From SAR324 cluster bacterium REDSEA-S27_B3 (GTDB taxonomy: Bacteria > SAR324 > NAC60-12): DNA of 64,000 bases. Below the pieces are notes generated by a model. That model was not told the DNA's origin, searched no databases, and was given only the letters and a program-made list of their open reading frames with translations. The DNA is taken from NCBI GenBank assembly GCA_001627865.1, contig LUQO01000045.1, positions 1-64,000 of the forward strand. The letters are read 5' to 3'. The position numbers and the translations under genes were made by a program. Positions within the stretch are counted from its first letter, which is position 1, and every line of letters begins with the position of its first letter. Positions 18,817-27,291 of the stretch are shown here, in pieces.

Positions 18817-20664
18817 ATGAAAGTTCTGAAAAAAATATTCAAATCAGAAGACCCAAATAAGCAAATTGAGGAAATTCTTGCGCGTGGCAAAAGCCTGCTT
18901 GAAAAAAATTTCTATGACTGGGCGGCTGTAGAATTTAACAAAGCCATGGAACTGAACCCAAAGCATGCAGCAGAAACTGTTACCAAACTGTTCCAGGAAA
19001 TGCAGGGTGGAGGGAACCCTGATGGAATTATAAGTTTAGGCATTAATATACTGCAAATGGAACCTGAAAACGTAGAAATGGCAAATATTCTTGGGAACGC
19101 GTATAGAAAAAAACATGACTGGAAACGCGCAAAAAATATGTATCAGCATTGCCTGAAGCATGACGCTGAAAATAAGTTCGCAATATATAACATGGCCGCC
19201 ACAATGGCAAGGGTTGAGGTTCAGGATGGCATGGCAGTCTCAGCGATTGAAGAATTTGAAAAAATGACTGACTTTGTATTGCCTGAAATAACAGTGGGAA
19301 TGGAACCTTTATTTGAAATGCAACAGCATTTTGCTGATGAGAAGGATGAAGCAGATCAAGAACAAAACGCAGAAGAAACAGAAGAATCAGCAAAAACCAA
19401 AGTAGCAGATGATTCAGAAGTAGCAGAAGAAAAGGAAGAAAAAGAAGAAACAGATAAAACAACCGATAACGGCAGCAACGACAAAGATAATACGGAAGCA
19501 AATACAGATAAACCTGAAAAGGAAGATGAGTCACAAGCTGAAGAAAGCAGCATTGATCCTCTGAAAACTTTCAATTACATTGCTTCAAATCTGGAAAAAG
19601 AAAGCAAAGAAGAAAAAGAAGCATTGTACGCATTGGGAATTTATTGTCTGCAAAATAAAGAGGCAAACATTGCTCAGCAAGTGTTTAAAAGGTTACTGAT
19701 GAGGGAAAAAGATAACGTGGATTTACGCTGTTTCCTGGTGCTTGCTATTTCGCTGCGTGATGAAATTGATAAAGCAATAAAAACTTTCCAGGGAATTCTT
19801 GGTCAAAATCCAAATCATCGTTACAGCAACATAAACATGGGAATCCTTTTAAAGCGTAAAGGATTGATTCAGAAGTCACGAGTCCGATTTTTCACCACTT
19901 TTAAGCTGCTTGAACGTTCTCAGGGAGATTATGATATCAATGCATGTCTTGAAAAGGCCGACCAGCTTTTCAAAGACAATCGAGAGAAAAAAGCTCTTGA
20001 GGTATATGAGCCTCTAATTCCGGAAATCACATCTGAGGAGTTGCTGTGCAGAATTGCCAGGCTCTATTTAGACAATAAATCATGGGATAATGCGTTTGAA
20101 GTCGTTAGACAAATTTTACGTAAAAACCGTCAAAACAAAGAAGGTCGTGAAGGAATGAAATTAATATATTCAGCATATTTGACGGACACAGATAATTTTC
20201 TTAAAAGCAATGATGCTGCAAACGCGGCAACATCAATTGAGAAAGCCATGAAGATCGCACCAAACAAGAAACTTATTCATAAAGCGGTCAGCATTTACAG
20301 GTTGTTGGATAATGAAAACAAAGTTTATGAGCTGGAACAAACTCTGAAGAATATGGAGAAAAAGGAGATTCAAAGCAATATTGAGGAAAAGATCAGGCAG
20401 GCTGAGGAAGAAGAATCAAATGGGAATTTAAAGGCTGCAATTCGTTTTTATGAAGAAGCAATAAAAATTGATCCGCAAAACAGTACACTTAAAAAATTAA
20501 TCGGTCTTTGTTCCAGAATAAAACGACCAGATCTGGCTGAAAAATTCACAAATTGGTTTAATAAATACCAGCATGCAGTACATGAAAAAGAAAAGGCGCA
20601 GGCTCGTGAAGCATTTAAGAAAAATGAACCAACTGGTGAAGAATCTAAGCAAGATGAAGAATAA
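18817..20664 (+). CDS. TPR-repeat protein with an acidic/lysine-rich central linker
   Basis: The 615-residue protein has TPR-like helical pairs at about residues 25-175, then a low-complexity Glu/Lys/Asp/Thr linker (about 185-250), then further TPR repeats to the end (clearest at about 275-350 and 525-570: 'GNLKAAIRFYEEAIKIDPQN'). There is no signal peptide or membrane helix. TPR arrays usually scaffold protein complexes; the partner is not known. Its stop overlaps the start of the next gene by one base (TAATG), so it works with the membrane protein at 20664-21320. The acidic linker recalls the acidic tail of the neighbouring FliN, though it is compositionally different (Lys-rich). Confidence 0.75.
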   Translation: MKVLKKIFKSEDPNKQIEEILARGKSLLEKNFYDWAAVEFNKAMELNPKHAAETVTKLFQEMQGGGNPDGIISLGINILQMEPENVEMANILGNAYRKKHDWKRAKNMYQHCLKHDAENKFAIYNMAATMARVEVQDGMAVSAIEEFEKMTDFVLPEITVGMEPLFEMQQHFADEKDEADQEQNAEETEESAKTKVADDSEVAEEKEEKEETDKTTDNGSNDKDNTEANTDKPEKEDESQAEESSIDPLKTFNYIASNLEKESKEEKEALYALGIYCLQNKEANIAQQVFKRLLMREKDNVDLRCFLVLAISLRDEIDKAIKTFQGILGQNPNHRYSNINMGILLKRKGLIQKSRVRFFTTFKLLERSQGDYDINACLEKADQLFKDNREKKALEVYEPLIPEITSEELLCRIARLYLDNKSWDNAFEVVRQILRKNRQNKEGREGMKLIYSAYLTDTDNFLKSNDAANAATSIEKAMKIAPNKKLIHKAVSIYRLLDNENKVYELEQTLKNMEKKEIQSNIEEKIRQAEEEESNGNLKAAIRFYEEAIKIDPQNSTLKKLIGLCSRIKRPDLAEKFTNWFNKYQHAVHEKEKAQAREAFKKNEPTGEESKQDEE

Positions 20665-21320
20665 TGCGCAAAAAAAGGGAATTATTTGGTGACTTTCAAA
20701 GTAATTTGAATCTGGATTCTTTAGTTGATATTGTTTCCAACAATGTGGGAATTCTTGTGATTTTGGCTGTATTTATGGCGGTATTTTCATTTCTGGATAA
20801 GAATGAACAGTTATCATCAAAAGAACAGCCTGTACAACAAATTGAAAAACTGAAAATTCCATGGTCACATGCATCACAAAAAAACAGTCTTTTACTTTTA
20901 CTGCGTGATGACCGTTTATTATACTTTGACCGCGCATTTGTATATCAAAGGTTTAAAAAATTTCTCTCCGGTAAAGACCCATTACCGTCAGAAATCAGCC
21001 TGGATCAATATACGATCAAACTCATTGCTGGAGGAAGACACACACACTGCATTGAATTCATCCCTTCACCTGGAACAGGCCAGTGGTGGCACCAGTTTTC
21101 ACGACTTGGTGGTCTGATGCAGACATTGATGAATAAATTTCCTCCGCAAGAAAACTACTTTTTTTTCTGGGTTGATACGGACAGTTTCGATCTTTTCCGG
21201 GAAATAAGGAAATCTTTGTGGGAACAACGATTTGAAGTAGGATGGAAGCCTGTCAGAATGGAATCAACTTTGCGTTACTGCAGTGGTGATGATCAAACAG
21301 GTAGATTTAAACCGCAATAA
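20664..21320 (+). CDS. Single-pass membrane protein with ExbD-like N-terminal anchor
   Basis: The 218-residue protein begins with a short basic segment and 'LNLDSLVDIVSNNVGILVIL' (about residues 15-34), which runs into one membrane helix. This pattern (LDSLxDxxxNxVGIL) is seen in uncharacterised ExbD/TolR-like proteins. The rest is soluble and presumably periplasmic, with a C-terminal part rich in Phe/Trp. ExbD-like proteins couple proton flow to envelope work, but I see no ExbB-like partner nearby. The ATG overlaps the TPR gene stop, and spoT-like RSH follows 21 bp downstream, so the three probably form one operon. Function is inferred only from the anchor pattern. Confidence 0.6.
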   Translation: MRKKRELFGDFQSNLNLDSLVDIVSNNVGILVILAVFMAVFSFLDKNEQLSSKEQPVQQIEKLKIPWSHASQKNSLLLLLRDDRLLYFDRAFVYQRFKKFLSGKDPLPSEISLDQYTIKLIAGGRHTHCIEFIPSPGTGQWWHQFSRLGGLMQTLMNKFPPQENYFFFWVDTDSFDLFREIRKSLWEQRFEVGWKPVRMESTLRYCSGDDQTGRFKPQ

Positions 21321-21341
21321 TAGTTTACACCTGCAAAAAAA

Positions 21342-23555
21342 ATGATATCTGCCGGCAAAACTAGAATATCCAAAAAAGACAAAGTGCTGATCACCAAACT
21401 GGATCAGCAAATACGCAACTATGTCCAGGAATATGGCACAAGTAAAGATTCTGAGCTGCTGGATCAAGCCATTTCAGACATCCGGAAACATCATGAACAT
21501 CAAACAAGAAAATCCGGACAGCCTGTCATTATTCATCCTCTTCGCGTAGCAAACTATATTTGTCGTGCTGGACTGGATGCTCCTACAGTTGTCGCAGCTC
21601 TTCTACATGACACCATTGAAGACACTTCAATTACACACAAGGACATTAAAAAGCGCTATGGAAAGTGGTATGCCGATATTGTCGAAGGATTAACAAAAAT
21701 TAAAAATACTGAAAGTTATGAAAATGGAGTTTCGCACAACGTGGACGCAACTTATCAGCGCATGCTGAAAGCCATGGCACAGGATGTTCGTGCTTTGATT
21801 ATTAAGCTGTTTGACAGACTTGATAATATGCGAGACATGGAAGCCATGCCTCGTAACAAACAGCGGAGGATAAGTTTAGAGACTTTAAATATTTATGTGC
21901 CTATAGCAGAAAGGCTGGGCTTGACACAGATTTGCCAGGAACACACTGAGCTTTGCTTCAAACTTCTTTATCCAAAGAGGTACGAAAAGATTCTTACAGA
22001 AATTGATAATTTGAAAAAAGCACGCATTTCATCAATTAATGCAATGCGAAAATTACTGCAAAAAACACTTGAAAGTCAGAATTTAGCCTACAATCAGGTT
22101 GAACCGCTTTTTGTGCATCCTGCTTCGAGAATTAAGGAACAAGGCCCAATTGATCATATTTTGGAAGGATTCAGAATTATTGTCAAAAACAGCATAGCTT
22201 GTTTTCAGGCGTTGGGAATTTTACATACAAATTTTTACGTTATCCCTTTGAAAATCCGGGATTATATCAGCAACCCCCTATGGAATGGTTACGAAGGATT
22301 GCGGACAGAAATTAGAATAGAAGGAGAACAAACCTGCATAGAAATTGTCTCTGATGAAATATTGAGGAAAAATCAATACGGGATTATGGCTCATTGGCAT
22401 GGCAGCCCCACTGAATTAGCTGACTATTACCAGCATTACCTCAGCCAACTCGATCATATGGCTGGAGATAAAGATGTGCGAATGACGGAAGTATTGGGCT
22501 ATGTTCAGTCTGATCAGGTTCAGGTTTACTCACCCAAAGGCGACATGCTTGTTTTCCCTAAAGGGGCGACTGTCCTGGATTTCGCCTATGGAATTCACTC
22601 AGATCTTGGGAACCATTGTATCGGCGCTATTGTTAACCCAACCTCAATTGGCGAAAGCAAAAAAAGGGTCCCTCGGGAACGTCAGCTGTTCACAGGTGAG
22701 GCACTACAAATAATCACAGACCCTGGAGTTCATCCCCATGAATCATGGCTTGGCCAAGTCAAGACAACAAAAAGCCGATCCCAGATTAAAAAAGCATTAG
22801 AACAGCAAAAAGAAGCGAGCGCGAGAAATTCCGGTCGAGCCTTGCTGGAAAGAAAACTAAGAGAAAAAGGTGAAACACATGGTGTGGAAAACTGGTTAAA
22901 TTCGGAAAATGTCAAGTATGCGTTGAATGAAGAAAATTTGTCGGCAAATAAATTTTTGCAGGAAATAGGTTTGCAAAAAAGGCCATTGCAAAAATTTCTC
23001 AGGAAATATAATTTGCTTGATTTTAAGCAAACCGGACGCTTAAAGGGTATGATCAATTATGATGTATGGACAAAATTATTTGGCGGAGAAAAAAATGTTT
23101 TCATGATCGAAGATATTCGAAATCCTTTGATTCGCATGGCAAACTGCTGTTTCCCAATACCAGGAGATAAAATCAAAGGATTTATTCATGATGATAAGGA
23201 AATTGAAATTCACCATGCAGAGTGTGTAAAAGTTTCTTCCAAGAAATATAAAACTCAACACGGCAATATTGCCGTGAATGTAGCCTGGAAATTATCTGAA
23301 AAAATAACACAATCACATATTATTCATCTTGATGTGGTTGATGGAACAGGAATTCTTTTTGAAATAACAAAAATCATTAAAGATGCCGGTGTCACAATCA
23401 TTAATTCCAGAACTTCTGCCAGGAATAACAATGAAGCTGATATACGAATTGAAATTGAATCAATTACCTGGCCTGTTTTTCATAAAATTGTAGAAAAGTT
23501 GAGATCATTAAAATTTGTGAAGAAAATCTGGGAAGAAACGCCTGTTGCGGGCTAA
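21342..23555 (+). CDS. spoT: Long RelA/SpoT homologue, probably ppGpp hydrolase only
   Basis: The 737-residue protein has the full RSH order: HD hydrolase (about 35-200), synthetase domain (about 250-360), TGS (about 385-450, 'VQVYSPKGDMLVFPKGATVLDFAYG') and a C-terminal ACT domain (about 660-735). The HD site looks intact: 'HPLRVA', 'AALLHDTIED' and 'KLFDRLDNMRD' keep the metal and catalytic residues. The synthetase half does not: the Asp before 'FR' is Ile, 'NGYxSLHT' reads 'NGYEGLRT', and 'EVQIRT' reads 'EIVSDE'. This predicts (p)ppGpp breakdown without synthesis, so a separate synthetase should exist elsewhere. It is the third gene of the TPR operon. Confidence 0.88.
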   Translation: MISAGKTRISKKDKVLITKLDQQIRNYVQEYGTSKDSELLDQAISDIRKHHEHQTRKSGQPVIIHPLRVANYICRAGLDAPTVVAALLHDTIEDTSITHKDIKKRYGKWYADIVEGLTKIKNTESYENGVSHNVDATYQRMLKAMAQDVRALIIKLFDRLDNMRDMEAMPRNKQRRISLETLNIYVPIAERLGLTQICQEHTELCFKLLYPKRYEKILTEIDNLKKARISSINAMRKLLQKTLESQNLAYNQVEPLFVHPASRIKEQGPIDHILEGFRIIVKNSIACFQALGILHTNFYVIPLKIRDYISNPLWNGYEGLRTEIRIEGEQTCIEIVSDEILRKNQYGIMAHWHGSPTELADYYQHYLSQLDHMAGDKDVRMTEVLGYVQSDQVQVYSPKGDMLVFPKGATVLDFAYGIHSDLGNHCIGAIVNPTSIGESKKRVPRERQLFTGEALQIITDPGVHPHESWLGQVKTTKSRSQIKKALEQQKEASARNSGRALLERKLREKGETHGVENWLNSENVKYALNEENLSANKFLQEIGLQKRPLQKFLRKYNLLDFKQTGRLKGMINYDVWTKLFGGEKNVFMIEDIRNPLIRMANCCFPIPGDKIKGFIHDDKEIEIHHAECVKVSSKKYKTQHGNIAVNVAWKLSEKITQSHIIHLDVVDGTGILFEITKIIKDAGVTIINSRTSARNNNEADIRIEIESITWPVFHKIVEKLRSLKFVKKIWEETPVAG

Positions 23556-23614
23556 AGGTAATACAATTGTTGGCATTGGATACACTTTCCTGATACCTAA
23601 ACACTGACCCTTCG

Positions 23615-24433
23615 ATGAATTTGCCCTCATGGCTTGAAAACTGGCTGATGATGGTTTGTGACTTTATTCTGGCCGTCATTCCTCGTCAATTGCCAACTTT
23701 GGATAATTTGGAAAATTGTAAAATAATTTCTCACCGAGGACAGCACGACAACAAGGAGGTGCTGGAAAATACCATAGCGGCGTTTGACCTGGCGCTGGAA
23801 ACACATGGAATATGGGGTATTGAACTTGATTTTCGCTGGACAAAAGACTTATGTCCTGTGGTTATACATGATCCGGATTTGCTGCGACTGCACGGCATTA
23901 ATAGAATTGTTTCGGATTTAACCCTGAATGAACTGAAGCAATCCTGCCCCCTGATTCCAACTTTAGAGGAAGTGCTGAACCGCTACGGTAAAAAACTGCA
24001 TTTAATGGTGGAGGTCAAAGAGGAAACATACCCACAGCCTGAAAAACAGGACATGATACTGAAAGGGCTGTTTTCAGAGCTGGAGCCGTCTAAAGATTTT
24101 CATTTGATTTCTCTGGAACCGAAAATGCTGGAAATAATCAAATTTGCTGACAATTCTGCCAAAGTATTAGTGGCTGAATATAATGTAATTGAGTTAAGCA
24201 GAATTTCCCTCGAAAACAAATTCGCAGGCTTTGCCGGACATTATCTACTTATTGGCAACAAAGTGGTTAAGCTGCATCTGAAATCCGGACAAAAAATAGG
24301 CGTTGGATACCCTAAGTCAAAAAACAGCCTTTTTAGAGAACTGAACAGAGGAGTGGACTGGATTTTTTGCAATGACGCGGTGGGGTTAAATTACATTCTT
24401 CAAAATGAATTGAATAAGGTTAAATCTTTTTAA
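23615..24433 (+). CDS. Glycerophosphodiester phosphodiesterase family protein
   Basis: The 272-residue protein shows the GDPD signature: 'ISHRGQHDNKEVLENTIAAF' with the catalytic His and the ENT motif (about residues 38-57), 'GIELDFRWTKD' with metal-binding Glu/Asp, 'VIHDPDLLRLHG' with the second catalytic His, and 'LMVEVKEE' with the third metal Glu. The enzymes split glycerophosphodiesters into glycerol-3-phosphate and an alcohol. The N-terminus is weakly hydrophobic (about 8-25) but not a clear signal peptide. It lies 59 bp after the RSH gene. Confidence 0.88.
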   Translation: MNLPSWLENWLMMVCDFILAVIPRQLPTLDNLENCKIISHRGQHDNKEVLENTIAAFDLALETHGIWGIELDFRWTKDLCPVVIHDPDLLRLHGINRIVSDLTLNELKQSCPLIPTLEEVLNRYGKKLHLMVEVKEETYPQPEKQDMILKGLFSELEPSKDFHLISLEPKMLEIIKFADNSAKVLVAEYNVIELSRISLENKFAGFAGHYLLIGNKVVKLHLKSGQKIGVGYPKSKNSLFRELNRGVDWIFCNDAVGLNYILQNELNKVKSF

Positions 24434-24723
24434 CTGTCTGTAAACGACAAATGACAGTAAAAAATTTATAAAGCGCGTTTGTGAATTGGATAAGTTAACA
24501 ATCTGTGCTTCATGTCCGGACATTTTAAAAGTTGTCTAAGCAAAGAGTACCATATCTTGTATCCACTGCCGAATTACTCCAGTACTATCCTCACTGCAGA
24601 ATGCATGTTTTAACTCAGTCACACCCCAAGAATTCCTATAATTCTGTTAATCTATTGATAACATGATCAATAAACAGAATACTTGTCATTGTCGCGTTCA
24701 AAAAAATATTTCCATGTAGTTTC

Positions 24724-25857
24724 ATGAATAAAGAGATTTTAAAAGTGCGACAAGTTGCATGTAAAACCCCTGTTCGGGTACTGCTCACTGGAGGAGGATC
24801 AGGAGGGCCTACCTTGCCTTTACTTGCATTGTCGGAGGAAATACTTCAACAAAATTGTGATTCACGATTCCTGTTTTTAGGAAGCAAAAATGGTCCGGAA
24901 AGAAAAATGGTGGTGCAGGCTGGAATTCCGTTTGTGAGTATTCCATCCGGAAAATTCAGGCGTTATTGGTGCTGGCGCAATTTTATTGACCCATTGTTTA
25001 TACTTGGAGGAGGCATGATGGGGTTTGTGCAATTGCTCCGTTTTCGCCCACAAGTCATTATTTCTGCAGGCAGTTTTGTCAGTGTCCCGGTAGCTTATGT
25101 GTCATGGATTTTACGCATTCCACATGTTATTTTGCAGATGGATGTCCGTCCAGGTTTGGCCAACCGCTTAATGTCCCCTGTAAGCCATGCCCTTGTTTCA
25201 TATTTTGAAAAAACAATGAAACAGTTCCCTGCTGTTTCACTGAAGCGGCATATCGGACCTGTAGTGCGTAAGGAAATTATCAATGCTGATGCGGAACGTG
25301 CAAATCAGAAATTTGGTTTGCATCCGGACTTACCACTGATTCTTATCACAGGAGGAGGACAAGGCGCGGTAGGATTGAATCGTGCAGTCATACCATTATT
25401 AAAGGATTGGCTGCTTGATTTTCAAGTTGTGCATCTCACCGGTACTGAATGGAAAAAAAATATTGAACCTGAATATTCAGATCTCTCTCATCAGCATTAT
25501 CATCCGCTGGAAACAGTCCATCAAGGTATGGGAGATTTGCTGGCAAAAAGCGAAATAGTGCTTTCCAGAGCAGGTATGGGTATTATTGGAGAGCTTGCTA
25601 TTCTTAAGAAAGACTCAGTGCTGATTCCACTCCCAGGAACTCATCAGGAAGAAAATGCAAGACTGCTTGAGCAAAACAAAGCCACCGCGTTTGTTTCCCA
25701 GGAAGATTTGGCTGACCAGGGCATGAACTGGTGGAAAAAATTTATGCAGCAGCGAACACCTGGAGAGATGGGCAGTAGACTTCATCAGTTACTTCCGGAT
25801 GGAGGAACAAAGGATTTCGCGGAGATGATTTTTGAGATTACAGAAGGCAGGGGATAA
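24724..25857 (+). CDS. MurG-like glycosyltransferase (GT28 family)
   Basis: The 377-residue protein has two Rossmann-like halves like MurG. The N-terminal glycine loop is 'LLTGGGSGGPTLPLLAL' (about residues 20-36). 'ISAGSFVSVPVAYV' follows the MurG pattern (GGY.S.P...A), and the C-terminal half has 'ITGGGQGAVGLNRAV' and 'LSRAGMGIIGELAILKKDSVLIPLP', the UDP-GlcNAc site. True MurG has GGTGGH, whose His helps catalysis; here Pro29 takes that place. It may be a MurG variant or a paralogue with another acceptor. No mur or fts genes surround it. It shares a start/stop overlap with a small lipoprotein gene. Confidence 0.8.
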   Translation: MNKEILKVRQVACKTPVRVLLTGGGSGGPTLPLLALSEEILQQNCDSRFLFLGSKNGPERKMVVQAGIPFVSIPSGKFRRYWCWRNFIDPLFILGGGMMGFVQLLRFRPQVIISAGSFVSVPVAYVSWILRIPHVILQMDVRPGLANRLMSPVSHALVSYFEKTMKQFPAVSLKRHIGPVVRKEIINADAERANQKFGLHPDLPLILITGGGQGAVGLNRAVIPLLKDWLLDFQVVHLTGTEWKKNIEPEYSDLSHQHYHPLETVHQGMGDLLAKSEIVLSRAGMGIIGELAILKKDSVLIPLPGTHQEENARLLEQNKATAFVSQEDLADQGMNWWKKFMQQRTPGEMGSRLHQLLPDGGTKDFAEMIFEITEGRG

Positions 25858-26048
25858 TGGGATCAAAAACAAAGCTGCGCAATATATTGAATTCAACTTT
25901 TATAAATTTCATTCATAACAGGGCTTTGTGGACTGTTTTGTTTTTGCTGATCTTTTTCTCAATTTCATGTGCTTCCGGAAGCGGCAAGTTTTATAATTGG
26001 TGTGAAAAACGGGATTTCCCCGCAATTTGCAAAAAGTATTTTGATTAG
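25857..26048 (+). CDS. Small putative lipoprotein
   Basis: The 63-residue protein starts at the ATG that overlaps the MurG-like stop (TAATG). It has a basic N-terminus, one hydrophobic stretch (about 24-36) and a lipobox 'SISC' with Cys38, leaving a 25-residue mature peptide with two more cysteines (WCEKRDFPAICKKYF). Tight overlap with the gene before it and 18 bp to mtnN after it argue that it is translated. I recognise no family. Confidence 0.55.
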   Translation: MGSKTKLRNILNSTFINFIHNRALWTVLFLLIFFSISCASGSGKFYNWCEKRDFPAICKKYFD

Positions 26049-26066
26049 CGATCTTGGTTTTCGTCT

Positions 26067-26759
26067 ATGCGTATTGGAATAATTTGCGCCATCAAAAATG
26101 AATTGCGGTATTTTAATACTTCCAAAAATACCTGTCAAAAGATTGGAGACAGAACATTTTACAATGGAATTTATGAAAACCATGAATTGATTTTGGTGCA
26201 AAGTGGCTTAGGCAAAGTCAATGCCGCAGTGGTATCTACTCTTCTAATTGACAAATTTAACTGCGAACTTCTGTTATTTTCCGGAGTCGCAGGAGGTATT
26301 GATCCGGACATGGAAATTGGTGATGTTATTATAGCGGAGTCATTGATTCAGTACGATTATGGAATACTAATAAACCGGGAACTAAAGGCATTTCGACCCG
26401 GAAGTATTCCGATAGGTGAGCCAAAAAATGAATTGGAATTCTCACTTGATACGGAAATAAAAAATAAAATCAAGGCGGTACTTCCACAAATCCGGATGGG
26501 TACAATCCTGACCGGAGATGTTTTTCTTCAATGTGAAGAAACCCGCATAGAATTGTTTGAAAAATATGGCGCACAGGCCATTGACATGGAAGGAGGTGCG
26601 GTTGCACAGGTTGCAGAACAATACGGAATTCCTGTGATTGTTATACGTAGTCTGAGTGATTTAGCCGCAGCAGACAGCCAAAAACTTTCTTCCAAATATT
26701 TGAAAAAAGCTGCAGAAAATTCATTTAACACCGTTCAGGATTTATTGAAAGCCTTGTGA
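26067..26759 (+). CDS. mtnN: 5'-methylthioadenosine/S-adenosylhomocysteine nucleosidase
   Basis: The 230-residue protein begins 'MRIGIICAIKNELRYF' as MTA/SAH nucleosidases do. It has 'LFSGVAGGIDPDMEIGDVII' and the purine/ribose site 'AIDMEGGAVAQVAEQYGIPV' with the catalytic Glu/Asp pair ('SLSDLA'). It cleaves adenine from methylthioadenosine and S-adenosylhomocysteine in the methyl cycle. It is the last gene of the MurG-like/lipoprotein group and ends 12 bp before a convergent gene. Confidence 0.94.
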   Translation: MRIGIICAIKNELRYFNTSKNTCQKIGDRTFYNGIYENHELILVQSGLGKVNAAVVSTLLIDKFNCELLLFSGVAGGIDPDMEIGDVIIAESLIQYDYGILINRELKAFRPGSIPIGEPKNELEFSLDTEIKNKIKAVLPQIRMGTILTGDVFLQCEETRIELFEKYGAQAIDMEGGAVAQVAEQYGIPVIVIRSLSDLAAADSQKLSSKYLKKAAENSFNTVQDLLKAL

Positions 26760-26771
26760 ATCAAACTCCAT

Positions 26772-27203
26772 TCAAAAATAGCAGCGCAGCTCAAGGTAAG
26801 GTGAGTTTGCTCCTAATTCAGGTATAAGAGGGAAACCGTCTTTTGCGAAAGGATATAGTTCTTTGATCTTGTTGTATTTTCTGTTTTTGTGATTATCTCG
26901 ACAAATTAAACTGACAATCCTCTTTTTGCCGTCATATACACACTCCAGTGTCTTTCCTTCCAGCAGCAATTCGGATTCAATTTTGGTCCAGAAATTTTTC
27001 AGGCTGCATTTGAAATTTTCATCTAATTTATCAATTTTCCCTTCCGAAACAATGGGAAAATTTTTACTTTCTGTACCATAACCTTGTTCTGAAACTAGAA
27101 CCTCCCATTTAAAAAAATCCGCATGTACTACAGGAGTAATGATATAAGTAAGAAGTAGGGTAACAACTAATTTGCGTAAAAATGATATTTTCATAAAATT
27201 CAT
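26772..27203 (-). CDS. Small secreted protein of unknown function
   Basis: The 143-residue protein has a clear signal peptide (basic start, then 'LVVTLLLTYIITPVVHA', cut before 'DFFKW'). The mature part is Lys/Glu-rich and has four cysteines (one near 'FKCSLKN', one in 'LECVYD', one in 'LICRD', one in the final 'RCYF'), which could form two disulfides. I recognise no family. It follows argS on the minus strand with an 88-bp gap. A second Met three residues in (27194) is an alternative start. Confidence 0.65.
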   Translation of the reverse strand: MNFMKISFLRKLVVTLLLTYIITPVVHADFFKWEVLVSEQGYGTESKNFPIVSEGKIDKLDENFKCSLKNFWTKIESELLLEGKTLECVYDGKKRIVSLICRDNHKNRKYNKIKELYPFAKDGFPLIPELGANSPYLELRCYF

Positions 27204-27291
27204 GTGGATTACCCAAAACGCAAATTATTTGAAGATTATTGACCTGAGTTTAAGAGACTGGAAGTCAAACAGCAGACTTAAATCACTAAAA

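Noticed and set aside
19043..19574. Leucine- and serine-rich minus-strand frames opposite the TPR gene
   Set aside because: They mirror the Glu/Lys-rich linker of the TPR protein and have no gene features.
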